From Kineococcus aurantiacus (lineage in GTDB: Bacteria > Actinomycetota > Actinomycetes > Actinomycetales > Kineococcaceae): DNA of 64,000 bases. The position numbers and the translations under genes were made by a program. The DNA lies in the NCBI RefSeq assembly GCF_013409345.1, contig NZ_JACCBB010000002.1, positions 62,001 through 126,000 on the forward strand, given 5' to 3'. Below, one piece after another: positions 18,308 through 26,585 of this stretch. Numbering within the stretch: the first letter of the stretch is position 1; each line of letters starts with the position of its first letter. The notes under the pieces were generated by a model, which worked only from the letters and a program-made list of their open reading frames with translations, was not told the DNA's origin and ran no database searches.

Positions 18308-19498
18308 TCAGGTGCGGCTGGCGAGTTGGGGGACCTGGTCCTGCGCCGTCCATGTGCCCTCGGGGTCGGGAGCGTCCAGGTCGTACACGACGACCCCGCG
18401 GATCAGCTTGCCGTCCCGCATGTCTTGATATGCCTCGTTGATCTGCTCCAGGCTGTAGGTCCTGGTGACGAGCTCGTCGAGCTTGAGCTCACCGCTCATG
18501 TAGTAGTCGAGCAACTGCGGGATGGCGGTCCGCGCGTTGGCCGACCCGTAGAGCGTCCCGATGATCTTCTTCTCGTAGACGTTCAGAGAAAACAGGTCCA
18601 GCGTGACCTCGGTCTGGTGGATGTCGGCCACCGCGGTCTCGATGAGCGAACCGCCCTTGCCCAGCAGCTTCATCGCCGGTTCGAGCAGGTCCCCGTGCAG
18701 GACCCCGACGGTCAAGATCACCTTCTCCGCCATCTTCCCCCACGTCAGGTCGCGGACGACCGTCTCGGCCTCCTGGATGCTGGTGGCGGTGTGCGTGGCC
18801 CCGAACCGCCGCGCGAGCTCGACCTTCCAGGGCACCAGGTCCACCGCGACGACCCGGCGGGCCCCGGCCATCCGTGCCCCTTGGACTGAGTTCATCCCGA
18901 CGCCGCCGAGCCCGACGACGACGACCGTCTCCCCCGCGCCCACCTGTCCCGCCGTCACGGCCGAGTGCCAGCCAGTGGTCACCCCGCACCCCACCAGGGC
19001 CGCCTTGTCGAGCGGGACGTCATCCCGGATCTTCACGGCCGACGCTTCGTGCACGACGACGTAGGGGCTGAAGGTGCCCAGGAGGCACATCGTGCCCAGA
19101 CCCTGTCCGCGGGCGTGGATCCGTTGCGTGCCGTCGGAGATCTCGACGCCGTCGAAGGTGATCGCGCCGAGGTCGCAGAGGCGGGATCGTCCTGACACGC
19201 ACGACTCGCACCGCCCGCAGGAGGGGACGAAGGTCAGGACCACGTGGTCACCCGGCACGAGCGTGGAGACGCTCGACCCCACCTTGAGGACGATGCCCGC
19301 GCCCTCGTGCCCCCCGACGACAGGTTTGAGGTCGTCCGGGTAGTGGCCGGCGTCGATGTGGTCGTCGGAGTGGCAAAGACCCGAGGCGGCGAGCTTGACG
19401 AGGACCTCGTCATGCCGGGGTTCGTCGATCTCGATCTCCTCGACGCTCCACCCCTTGCCCTTGCCAGGTTCCCAACAGATGGCTCCTGTCGTCTTCAT
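18308..19498 (-). CDS. NDMA-type, mycofactocin-linked zinc alcohol dehydrogenase
   Basis: A 396-residue medium-chain dehydrogenase. Its start MKTTGAICWEPGKGKGWSVE is typical of the NDMA-dependent alcohol dehydrogenase subfamily. Catalytic zinc ligands are in GLCHSDDHIDAG and GGHEGAG, structural zinc cysteines in CGRCESCVSGRSRLC, and the nucleotide fold is VVGLGGVGMNSVQGA. Members hold NAD(H) tightly and need an external acceptor; co-occurrence studies and biochemistry assign that role to mycofactocin. Presence next to mft genes fits. It oxidises a primary alcohol to an aldehyde in the cytoplasm; the downstream importer genes suggest the alcohol is taken up actively. Alternative: an ordinary class III-like dehydrogenase, less likely given context. 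Confidence 0.88.
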   Translation of the reverse strand: MKTTGAICWEPGKGKGWSVEEIEIDEPRHDEVLVKLAASGLCHSDDHIDAGHYPDDLKPVVGGHEGAGIVLKVGSSVSTLVPGDHVVLTFVPSCGRCESCVSGRSRLCDLGAITFDGVEISDGTQRIHARGQGLGTMCLLGTFSPYVVVHEASAVKIRDDVPLDKAALVGCGVTTGWHSAVTAGQVGAGETVVVVGLGGVGMNSVQGARMAGARRVVAVDLVPWKVELARRFGATHTATSIQEAETVVRDLTWGKMAEKVILTVGVLHGDLLEPAMKLLGKGGSLIETAVADIHQTEVTLDLFSLNVYEKKIIGTLYGSANARTAIPQLLDYYMSGELKLDELVTRTYSLEQINEAYQDMRDGKLIRGVVVYDLDAPDPEGTWTAQDQVPQLASRT

Positions 19499-19934
19499 CG
19501 AGCTTCAGCTCCTCGAGAGGTCGCGAGTGGAAGGCGTGTTCTGGGTCAGCTCCGCCGCCGAGACGCCGAGACGCCGGGGCGCCGGGGTACCGGTGATGCG
19601 CGCCAGTGGGCACGGGCCGGACGCGCGGCTTAGAGCTCGGGGTTCCCGGCGTGGGCGGTCCTACAGGACCCCGGGGCCGCTTCGCGGTGACGCCTCTCCC
19701 CGTCGGAGAAGCCACGCAGCGAAAGCCGGTGAATGAACCGTAGTGCAGAGGATCGTTGCCGACAAGGGGTTCTTCCGAAACCATCGGCGCCACAGCGTTG
19801 GACGCCGAAGCTGTTGCACCGCAACGGTGTAGCTCCAGATCGGTTATCTTCTCCGAGCGATCGGTGCCGCCACCGACATCTTCCGATGCTTACCGGGTGC
19901 GGCCTCTTTGGGGAAAATCACAAGACATGACGGC
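19499..19934. promoter_or_regulatory. Upstream region of the alcohol dehydrogenase-importer operon
   Basis: 436 bases without a gene, between mftG and the dehydrogenase, both leftward. It contains the dyads GTTGCACCGCAAC (19813-19825) and GGTCCTACAGGACC (19657-19670). A strong ribosome-binding site is not obvious just before the ATG (AGGAGCTGAAGCTCG). An independent promoter is likely but I cannot place its -35 and -10 elements. Confidence 0.45.
19861..19876. repeat. Inverted repeat after mftG
   Basis: TCGGTG-CCGC-CACCGA has perfect 6-bp arms, 59 bp past the mftG stop. It could be a terminator stem (no T-run follows) or a regulator site for the dehydrogenase operon. Confidence 0.35.
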
Positions 19935-21491
19935 TCAATTGGGAGAACTGAGACGTCCGGCCAACCCCCGCGCCACCAGTTCTCCGATCAGCACGGCGGT
20001 CGCTGCCGGCCCGCGCCGGGGGGCCGTCGGCAGGATCGAGGTGTCGGCGACCGTCAACCCGCTGATCCCGTGGACCGCACCCCAGCCGTTCACGACCGAG
20101 CCCCGGGATCCGGCCGGCCCCATGGCCGCGGTGGACGTGGGGTGCATCGCCGTCCCGAGGCGCTCGCGGACCCACCGGTCGAGCGCCCGGTCGTCCACCA
20201 GCACGGACAGCGGGAGTCCGACCACCCCGGCCCCCGGCCCGCCGCGCCCAGACCACGCCGGGAACGCGACGAGCTGACAGGCCAGACGCACCCCCTCTCG
20301 CAGCGCGCGCCGTTCGACGGGGTCGGCCAGGTAGCCGTGGTGCACGATCGCCGGACCGCCCGGATCCCCGCCGCAGACGGCAACCGAGCCTGTCCTGCCC
20401 TGTCCCTGGGTGGACACGAGCAGCGGTAGGGGATCTGCCGCGCGCGGTGCGGAGTTCGAGGTCAAGACATGCATCGGCAGCAGCGACTGGAGGACCTCGA
20501 CGCTGACGTCCTCCACGAAACCGTCCAGGTTCACCGCCGCGGCGAACCAGTGGTCGGCAGGAACCGGCAGGGGGCCGCGCGGCAACCAGTCGACCACCAC
20601 CTGCGGGTGGTTGGCCAGGACACCGACCCCCGGCAGGTCGGCCTGGACCTCGATGCCCACCCGTTCCAGGTGGCGGGCAGCCCCGATCCCCGAGCGCTGC
20701 AGGAGGACCGCGGTGTCCACCGCACCGGCGCTGAGCACGACGTGACCGGCGGCCAGGAACTTCCGCTTCCCGCCAACCAGCAGGTCGACCCCGCGGACGG
20801 TTCCCCTTTGGACGCGAACCCCCAAGACGGTGACGCCACCCCGGACCGTCAGGTTCGGCCGCCCCATCGCAGGGGCCAGGTACGTCATGGCCGTGCTGAG
20901 CCGGATCCCGCTGACCGCGTTCCGCGGCACCGCACCAAAGCCGGCGGTGGACCGGGCATCGTTCTTGTCCAGCTCCTCGGCGATGCCCAGGGACGACGAG
21001 GCGGCGGCGAGGGCCTGTACCGCCGGGTGCTCCAAGGCCGGGCGCCGGACAGGGATCGGACCGCCGTTCCCGTGCTGGTCGGAGTCCGGGAAGTCGAGGT
21101 CGTCCTCGAGGGCCCGCAAGAGGGGGAGGACGTTCTCATGTCTCCAGGCCGGCCCGCCCGCGGCCGACCACCGATCGAAGTCCTCCACTCGGGCGCGGAC
21201 GAAGTAGGCGCCGTTCACCGACGACGATCCACCGAGCCCGGAACCGCGGACGATCCCCCACGGCCGACCAGGCGCCAGGTGGGTCGCACGGGTCGTGCTG
21301 GCCACGTGTCCCGGCGAGACCGCACGGACCCGTCCGGCGTCCAGGACGTCGGCGTGCACGCGGTCCGTGCCGTATGCCGCCGCCCCTTCCTCGAGCAGCG
21401 TCACGGACATCGACGGGTCCGAGCTGAGCCGGACGGCGACCACGCACCCCGCGGTTCCGCCCCCGACCACCACCACGTCGGCACTGCGCAT
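19935..21491 (-). CDS. mftG: Mycofactocin-system GMC oxidoreductase MftG
   Basis: A 518-residue FAD enzyme of the glucose-methanol-choline family. The N-terminal dinucleotide fold is DVVVVGGGTAGCVVAVRLSS, the GMC signature region is GSGLGGSSSVNGAYFVR, and the C-terminal active-site part is AMHPTSTAAMG followed by GLTVADTSILPTAP. MftG is known as the enzyme that re-oxidises reduced mycofactocin and passes electrons towards respiration. Of two adjacent ATGs, the second (21491) has better spacing (5 bases) from GGAG. It is the third gene of the leftward set mftR-methyltransferase-mftG. Confidence 0.9.
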   Translation of the reverse strand: MRSADVVVVGGGTAGCVVAVRLSSDPSMSVTLLEEGAAAYGTDRVHADVLDAGRVRAVSPGHVASTTRATHLAPGRPWGIVRGSGLGGSSSVNGAYFVRARVEDFDRWSAAGGPAWRHENVLPLLRALEDDLDFPDSDQHGNGGPIPVRRPALEHPAVQALAAASSSLGIAEELDKNDARSTAGFGAVPRNAVSGIRLSTAMTYLAPAMGRPNLTVRGGVTVLGVRVQRGTVRGVDLLVGGKRKFLAAGHVVLSAGAVDTAVLLQRSGIGAARHLERVGIEVQADLPGVGVLANHPQVVVDWLPRGPLPVPADHWFAAAVNLDGFVEDVSVEVLQSLLPMHVLTSNSAPRAADPLPLLVSTQGQGRTGSVAVCGGDPGGPAIVHHGYLADPVERRALREGVRLACQLVAFPAWSGRGGPGAGVVGLPLSVLVDDRALDRWVRERLGTAMHPTSTAAMGPAGSRGSVVNGWGAVHGISGLTVADTSILPTAPRRGPAATAVLIGELVARGLAGRLSSPN

Positions 21492-21525
21492 CATTTCTCC
21501 CGTGGTCGGTTTAGAAGGGGCCTGC

Positions 21526-22110
21526 TCAGAAGGGGACGAAGTGGTTCCACTCGCGAGTGTCGTAACCGGTGCGCCGCAGGTGCAGGAAGTCCTCAACCGG
21601 GCAGGGCATCTGCGTGAGGTCCTCCCGGTTGGCCAGGATGAAGTCCCGAACCCGTCGCACCCCCGGCATCCAGAGGTCGTCAATCACCATGTGCCCCCCC
21701 ACGGCCAACAGCTGGGCACAGAAGTAGACGTCCACGAGGGTCTCGTCGAACTTGTGACCGCCGTCCACGTAGATCAGGTCAAACGTGCACTGCTGGCGCA
21801 CGAGCTCGGCGAGTTCGATCTGCGACGCCCGCTCGCGGTGGTCCACGAGACCGGCGAACCCCTCGGCCGCGATGTTCTGCAACCCGGCGTACCGGTAGCT
21901 GCGCGCCCACGGGTCGACGACTACGTGCGGCAAGCGCGTCGCCGCCATGATGTAGACCGCCGAACTGCCGAAACCGAGCCCGACCTCGAGCGTCTTCGCG
22001 GCCGCAGTCAGGCGCGCCAGCTCGTACAGGTAGGAACCTTGCTCGTGGTTGGTCGCCACCGACCGGTGTTCGTCGGGGATCTGCAGGCGGGAGAAGTAGT
22101 TGTCGACCAT
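21526..22110 (-). CDS. mftM: SAM-dependent methyltransferase, probable MftM
   Basis: A 194-residue class I methyltransferase (Methyltransf_24 type). Motif I is LEVGLGFGSSAVYI at about residue 41, and an acidic DLIYVDGGHKFDETLVDVYF segment is typical of this branch. It lies 9 bp after mftR and 35 bp before mftG. MftM, which methylates a glucose of the mycofactocin oligosaccharide, is known from mycobacteria. Position and size fit, but I cannot confirm orthology from the sequence alone, so the symbol is provisional. Confidence 0.7.
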   Translation of the reverse strand: MVDNYFSRLQIPDEHRSVATNHEQGSYLYELARLTAAAKTLEVGLGFGSSAVYIMAATRLPHVVVDPWARSYRYAGLQNIAAEGFAGLVDHRERASQIELAELVRQQCTFDLIYVDGGHKFDETLVDVYFCAQLLAVGGHMVIDDLWMPGVRRVRDFILANREDLTQMPCPVEDFLHLRRTGYDTREWNHFVPF

Positions 22111-22119
22111 GCCGCGACC

Positions 22120-22758
22120 CTAGGGGCGGAGGCGCACGTCCCGCGCGCCACGGTCGGCCGACACGTAGACGCGCAGCCCGCGCAGGGCTTCGTCGATCAG
22201 GTCGGCCAGCGAGGCCCGCTCATCGGACAACCAGGCCTCGTAGGCGGTGAGCGCCAATGCGAGGGAGACGTGACCGACGGTCTGCGGGAAGAGGTCGGCG
22301 GGCCGCCCGCCGCAGCACCGGGCCACGTGCTGGCTGATGACCTCCCGCCACGCGCGGTACTTCAGCACCGAGTGGGCCTGCAGCGCCGGGGTGCCCAGGA
22401 TGAGTCCCATGCGCCGACGGTGCGAGGCCATCGTCTCGTCGGGGAACGCGTTGTAGCTCAGCACGGCCGCGTGAATCCCGTCCACCAGGGAGGTCGTGGC
22501 AGGGGTGGCGGCCAGGACCGCCCGGAACGCGGCCAGCGTCTCCTCGAACTGTCCCCAGGGGATGTCGTTCTTGGAGGGGTAGTACCGAAAGAGGGTCCGC
22601 GGGGCGACGCCCACCGCCGCGGCGATGGCGGTCATGGTCGTCTCCTCGAAGCCGCGCTCGTCGAACAGGGCGAAGGCCGCAGCCTCGATCGCCGCGTGGG
22701 TGGTGGCCTCGGGACGGCCCGTCGTGGCCGTTCGGGCGCGTCGGTGCGTCGGCGACAC
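22120..22758 (-). CDS. mftR: TetR-family mycofactocin regulator MftR
   Basis: A 212-residue TetR protein. The helix-turn-helix spans about residues 35-75 (TAIAAAVGVAPRTLFRYYPS) followed by KNDIPWGQFEETL, close to the MftR pattern. The C-terminal helices form the ligand pocket; mycobacterial MftR responds to long-chain acyl-CoA. It is transcribed away from mftA with a 119-bp shared control region, the usual arrangement for autoregulation plus repression of the mft genes. Confidence 0.88.
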   Translation of the reverse strand: MSPTHRRARTATTGRPEATTHAAIEAAAFALFDERGFEETTMTAIAAAVGVAPRTLFRYYPSKNDIPWGQFEETLAAFRAVLAATPATTSLVDGIHAAVLSYNAFPDETMASHRRRMGLILGTPALQAHSVLKYRAWREVISQHVARCCGGRPADLFPQTVGHVSLALALTAYEAWLSDERASLADLIDEALRGLRVYVSADRGARDVRLRP

Positions 22759-22877
22759 GCCTGCATTGAACTACACGGCAGCGACATCCAACCAGTCCGT
22801 TGCAACCTCTAGCTTTCTGCAGTCACTGCCATTACAGTCGTGCCACTTCCGAGAACGACCTCGACTGGAGGCTCATC
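22759..22877. promoter_or_regulatory. Divergent mftR / mftA control region
   Basis: A 119-bp gap between divergent starts. It contains the self-complementary GTTGCAAC (22799-22806), which shares half-sites with the GTTGC/GCAAC dyad upstream of the alcohol dehydrogenase, and CTGGAGG as the mftA ribosome-binding site. The actual MftR operator cannot be assigned. Confidence 0.5.
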
Positions 22878-23006
22878 GTGATCGATCCCGCACCCTCCCC
22901 CACGCCCGTCGACGCGTCCGATCCATCATTCTCGTCGCAGGAGGTGCTCCTGTCCGAGGTCCTCGTCGAGGAGGTCTCCATCGACGGCATGTGCGGCGTC
23001 TACTGA
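22878..23006 (+). CDS. mftA: Mycofactocin precursor peptide MftA
   Basis: A 42-residue peptide. Its C-terminus, SIDGMCGVY, is the conserved MftA core; the last Val-Tyr is the part converted to the cofactor. The GTG start follows GGAGG by 7 bases. Acidic leader residues (LLSEVLVEEV) fit recognition by MftB. Its position first in a rightward mftABCDEF series and opposite mftR makes identification secure. Confidence 0.95.
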   Translation: MIDPAPSPTPVDASDPSFSSQEVLLSEVLVEEVSIDGMCGVY

Positions 23007-23023
23007 ACGACGGAGGCACCCCG

Positions 23024-23347
23024 GTGCACCCCGACGGCGTCTTCCCCACCGCCCCAGGTGCCGTGGCTCTCCAGCAGGCGTGGCGACTGTCCCCGTCGGT
23101 CGCCCTCCGGCCGGAGCCTTTCGGCGCACTGGTCTACGACTTCACCTCGCGCCGGCTCTCGTTCCTCAAGCGTCCCGAACTGCTGTCGGTGGTCCGGGAA
23201 CTCGCCGATCGCGATTCCGTCGCGGCAGCGTTCGACGCCGCCGGCATCCGGCCGGACCAGCGACAGCAGTACATGACCGCCCTGAACCAGTTGGCTCGCA
23301 ATGGGACCATCTGCCCGCGAGCCAAGGACGGAGGATCCGAGCCGTGA
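23024..23347 (+). CDS. mftB: Mycofactocin peptide chaperone MftB
   Basis: A 107-residue RiPP recognition element (PqqD-like fold): RLSPSVALRPEPFGALVYDF, a strand-turn-strand, then SFLKRPELLSVVRELADRDS and a final helix. It binds the MftA leader and delivers it to MftC. It begins at a GTG after CGGAGG, 17 bp past mftA. Its stop overlaps the mftC start (GTGA), a sign of translational coupling. Confidence 0.93.
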   Translation: MHPDGVFPTAPGAVALQQAWRLSPSVALRPEPFGALVYDFTSRRLSFLKRPELLSVVRELADRDSVAAAFDAAGIRPDQRQQYMTALNQLARNGTICPRAKDGGSEP

Positions 23348-24627
23348 CCGTCCTCGCAGCAGCACCCGCAAAGACCCAGCCCTCGAGTGCGTCCCTCGTG
23401 CGGCAGTTCGAACTTGGGTTGAACGCCCCGATCTGCCTGACGTGGGAACTCACCTACGCCTGCAACCTGTCGTGCGCCCACTGCCTGTCGTCCTCCGGGC
23501 GGCGTGATCCGCGCGAACTCACGACCGCACAGGCCGAGGCGGTGATCGACGAACTCCAGCGCATGCAGGTGTTCTACGTGAACATCGGTGGCGGCGAACC
23601 CACCATCCGCCCCGACTTCTGGCACCTGCTGGAGTACGCCGTCGCGCACGACGTGGGAGTGAAGTTCTCCACCAACGGAGTCCGCCTGACCCCCGAGCGC
23701 GCCCAGTACCTCGCCGGCACCGACTACGTCGACGTCCAGATCTCGCTCGACGGCGCGACGGCCGAAGTCAACGACTACGTCCGCGGGCCGGGTTCCTACG
23801 ACACGGCGCTCCAGGCCCTGACGAACCTGCGGGATGCCGGTTTCCAAGACGCCAAGATCAGCGTCGTCTGCACCCGGCAGAACATCGGGCAACTCGACGA
23901 GTTCCAGGCCATCGCCGACGAGTACGGGGCGACGCTGCGACTCACCCGGCTCCGGCCGTCCGGGCGCGGCGCCGACGTCTGGGACGAACTCCACCTGCTC
24001 CCCCACCAGCAGCGCGAGCTGTACGACTGGCTCCTGCAACACGGCGAGAGGGTCCTGACCGGTGACTCGTTCTTCCACCTGGCGGCCTTCGGTGAAAGCC
24101 TGCCCGGGCTCAACCTCTGCGGTGCCGGTCGTGTCGTCTGCCTCATCGACCCCGTCGGCGACGTCTACGCCTGCCCCTTCGCCATCCACGACGAGTTCCT
24201 GGCCGGCAACGTCCTGGACGACGGTGGCTTCGCCACGGTGTGGCGCGACTCGCCACTGTTCGCCGATCTGCGGTCCCCGCAGACCAGTGGTGCCTGCTCG
24301 CGCTGCACCTTCTTCGACAGCTGCCGCGGCGGCTGCATGGCGGCGAAGTTCTTCACCGGGCTTCCTCTGGACGGCCCGGACCCGGAGTGCGTGCGGGGTT
24401 TCGGTGAGCAGGCCCGTGAGGAACTTTCCCGGCACGGCGACATCCAGCGGCCGAGCACCGGTCAAGACCACTCCCGGCGCACCCCAATCCGCAACCAGCC
24501 GGTGATGCTCACGCTGGGGACCAGGCCCGCGGCCGCGAACCTGCTGATCCCGGCCGCCGGGCGTCCCGTCAGCGCCTGCGCGCAGAACCCCCTGGCCGGG
24601 TTCAGTCCAGGCGGTCGCCCGTGTTGA
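23344..24627 (+). CDS. mftC: Mycofactocin radical SAM maturase MftC
   Basis: A 427-residue radical SAM-SPASM enzyme. The CNLSCAHC motif at 40-47 (Cys 40, 44, 47) binds the SAM cluster. The C-terminal SPASM cysteines include NLCGAGR, CPFAIHD and CSRCTFFDSCRGGC for auxiliary clusters. MftC decarboxylates the terminal Tyr of MftA and then crosslinks it to Val. The tail after the SPASM region (about 60 residues ending NPLAGFSPGGRPC) is longer than usual and looks disordered. The stop overlaps mftD by 7 bases. Confidence 0.94.
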   Translation: MTVLAAAPAKTQPSSASLVRQFELGLNAPICLTWELTYACNLSCAHCLSSSGRRDPRELTTAQAEAVIDELQRMQVFYVNIGGGEPTIRPDFWHLLEYAVAHDVGVKFSTNGVRLTPERAQYLAGTDYVDVQISLDGATAEVNDYVRGPGSYDTALQALTNLRDAGFQDAKISVVCTRQNIGQLDEFQAIADEYGATLRLTRLRPSGRGADVWDELHLLPHQQRELYDWLLQHGERVLTGDSFFHLAAFGESLPGLNLCGAGRVVCLIDPVGDVYACPFAIHDEFLAGNVLDDGGFATVWRDSPLFADLRSPQTSGACSRCTFFDSCRGGCMAAKFFTGLPLDGPDPECVRGFGEQAREELSRHGDIQRPSTGQDHSRRTPIRNQPVMLTLGTRPAAANLLIPAAGRPVSACAQNPLAGFSPGGRPC

Positions 24628-25874
24628 GGATCGAGAACCCCTGGAAGCGGAACCCCTGGTTCGAATCGGTCGCCGTCGCCCAACGGCGCGCGCAGAAGCG
24701 GCTCCCTGCGCCGGTGTACTCCGCGCTGGTCGCCGGTTCCGAACGAGGACAGACGATCGCGGACAACCAGGCGGCGTTCGCCGATGTCGGCTTCGCTCCC
24801 CACGTGGCGGGACAGTCGCGCACCCGAGACCTCAGCACGGTCCTGATGGGCCAGCCACTGTCCCTGCCGGTCGTCATCAGCCCCACCGGCGTCCAAGCCG
24901 TGCACCCCGACGGTGAGGTGGCCGTCGCCCGCGCCGCCGCCGCGCGCGGCACCGTGATGGGCCTGAGCAACTTCGCGAGCAAGTCAGTGGAGGAGGTCAC
25001 CGCCACCGGCGCTCCGACGTTCTTCCAGATGTACTGGACGGGCGAGCGCGACGTCATGGTGCAGCGGATGCAGCGGGCCCACGACGCCGGCAGCAAGGGG
25101 CTCATCGCCACCCTGGACTGGTCGTTCTCCTCCGGTCGGGACTGGGGCAGCCCGGAGATCCCTGAGCGGCTGGACCTCAAGGCGGCGGTCCGGCTCGCCC
25201 CCCACGTCGTCGTCAGACCGCGGTGGTTGTGGAGCTTCGGGCGCAGGGGTGTGATCCCCGACCTCACCGCGCCGAACCTCACCGCGCCGGGACGGTCCGC
25301 GCCGACGTTCTTCGGCGCCTACTACGAGTGGATGCAGACGGCCCCCGCCTCGTGGGAGGACGTGCGGTGGATGCGCGACACGTGGTCCGAGCTGAGCGGC
25401 GGCGCGCCGTTCATGCTGAAGGGCGTCTGCCGCGTCGACGACGCCCTGCGCGCCGTCGACGCGGGCGTGCAGGCCATCTCCGTGTCCAACCACGGCGGGA
25501 ACAACCTCGACGGCACCCCCGCCGCGCTGCGGGTGCTCAAACCCGTCGCGACCGCGGTGGGGAACCAGGTGGAGATCGTCCTCGACGGCGGGGTGCGCCG
25601 TGGGTCCGATGTCGTCAAGGCCGTCGCCCTGGGCGCACGGGCGGTGATGATCGGGCGGGCCTACCTGTGGGGCCTAGCCGCGAACGGGCAGACCGGAGTC
25701 GAGAACGTCCTGGACATCCTGCGCAGCGGCATCGACTCAGCCTTGATGGGCCTGGGCGTGATGTCCGTGGCCGACCTGAGCGAGGACGACCTCCTCGTCC
25801 CGGAGGGTTTCCACCGGGCCCTGGGGGTTCCCCCGCTGCACACCAGCGGGCTCGCGACACCCATGACGCGGTGA
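24621..25874 (+). CDS. mftD: Pre-mycofactocin synthase MftD
   Basis: A 417-residue FMN-dependent alpha-hydroxyacid-oxidase-family protein. It shows FFQMYWTGERDVMVQRMQ (flavin-binding loop), a conserved SNHGGNNLDGTP near residue 290 with the catalytic His, and EIVLDGGVRRGSDVVKAVAL for phosphate binding. It oxidatively deaminates the released Val-Tyr product to give the alpha-keto amide of pre-mycofactocin, the redox-active centre. GTG start, overlapping the end of mftC. Confidence 0.94.
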   Translation: MLRIENPWKRNPWFESVAVAQRRAQKRLPAPVYSALVAGSERGQTIADNQAAFADVGFAPHVAGQSRTRDLSTVLMGQPLSLPVVISPTGVQAVHPDGEVAVARAAAARGTVMGLSNFASKSVEEVTATGAPTFFQMYWTGERDVMVQRMQRAHDAGSKGLIATLDWSFSSGRDWGSPEIPERLDLKAAVRLAPHVVVRPRWLWSFGRRGVIPDLTAPNLTAPGRSAPTFFGAYYEWMQTAPASWEDVRWMRDTWSELSGGAPFMLKGVCRVDDALRAVDAGVQAISVSNHGGNNLDGTPAALRVLKPVATAVGNQVEIVLDGGVRRGSDVVKAVALGARAVMIGRAYLWGLAANGQTGVENVLDILRSGIDSALMGLGVMSVADLSEDDLLVPEGFHRALGVPPLHTSGLATPMTR

Positions 25875-25892
25875 TGGGGCGGTGAGCGCGCG

Positions 25893-26585
25893 GTGACGGC
25901 GGACCGATCGGCGTTGAAGTCCCACACCTGGGAGTCCGTCCCCGCCTGGGCGACCGTCCTCGTCCCGGTCGGCTCCTTCGAGCAGCACGGTCCTCACTTG
26001 CCACTCGACACCGACACCGCCGTGGCAGCCGAGGTCGCCGACCGAGCCGCGCGAGCCCTGTCGACCGCCCACGTGGTTGTCGCACCCGCCATCCCGTACG
26101 GTTCCAGCGGCGAGCACCAGGCGTTCCCGGGGACCATGTCCATCGGGACCCCCGTCCTGACGTCCGTACTCGTCGAACTCGGGCGCTCCCTACGGACCTG
26201 GGCGGCCGCGGTCGTCTTCGTCAACGGGCACGGGGGAAACCTCGACGCGGTCACCGGCGCAGTGGAGGTCCTGCGCGCCGAGGGTCAGACCGTCGCCTGG
26301 TTCCCCTGCGCGTCGGCCGACGCCGACCCGCACGCCGGGTGGGCCGAAACCTCCGTCATGCTCCGGCTGCGGCCGCAGGACGTCCGGTCCGAGCGCGCCC
26401 GCCCGGGCAACTGCGCCCCCCTCCACATGCTGCTGCCCGCCTTGCGGGAGCAAGGCCTGCGGGCCGTCACCGCGAACGGCGTCCTGGGCGACCCTTCCGG
26501 GGCCGACGCGGACGCCGGGGAGGCGCTGGTGGTGGACATGGTCGCCACCGTCGCCAACGGCGTCCGGCGACTGGGTCCGCCGTGA
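25893..26585 (+). CDS. mftE: Mycofactocin peptidase MftE
   Basis: A 230-residue creatininase-family metallopeptidase. Metal-binding motifs are FEQHGPHLPLDTDT at residue 30-43, VNGHGGN and HAGWAETS. It cuts the modified Val-Tyr dipeptide from MftA. The GTG at 25893 is chosen because the nearer upstream GTG (25882) hits a stop after four codons. The stop overlaps the mftF GTG by 4 bases. Confidence 0.93.
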   Translation: MTADRSALKSHTWESVPAWATVLVPVGSFEQHGPHLPLDTDTAVAAEVADRAARALSTAHVVVAPAIPYGSSGEHQAFPGTMSIGTPVLTSVLVELGRSLRTWAAAVVFVNGHGGNLDAVTGAVEVLRAEGQTVAWFPCASADADPHAGWAETSVMLRLRPQDVRSERARPGNCAPLHMLLPALREQGLRAVTANGVLGDPSGADADAGEALVVDMVATVANGVRRLGPP

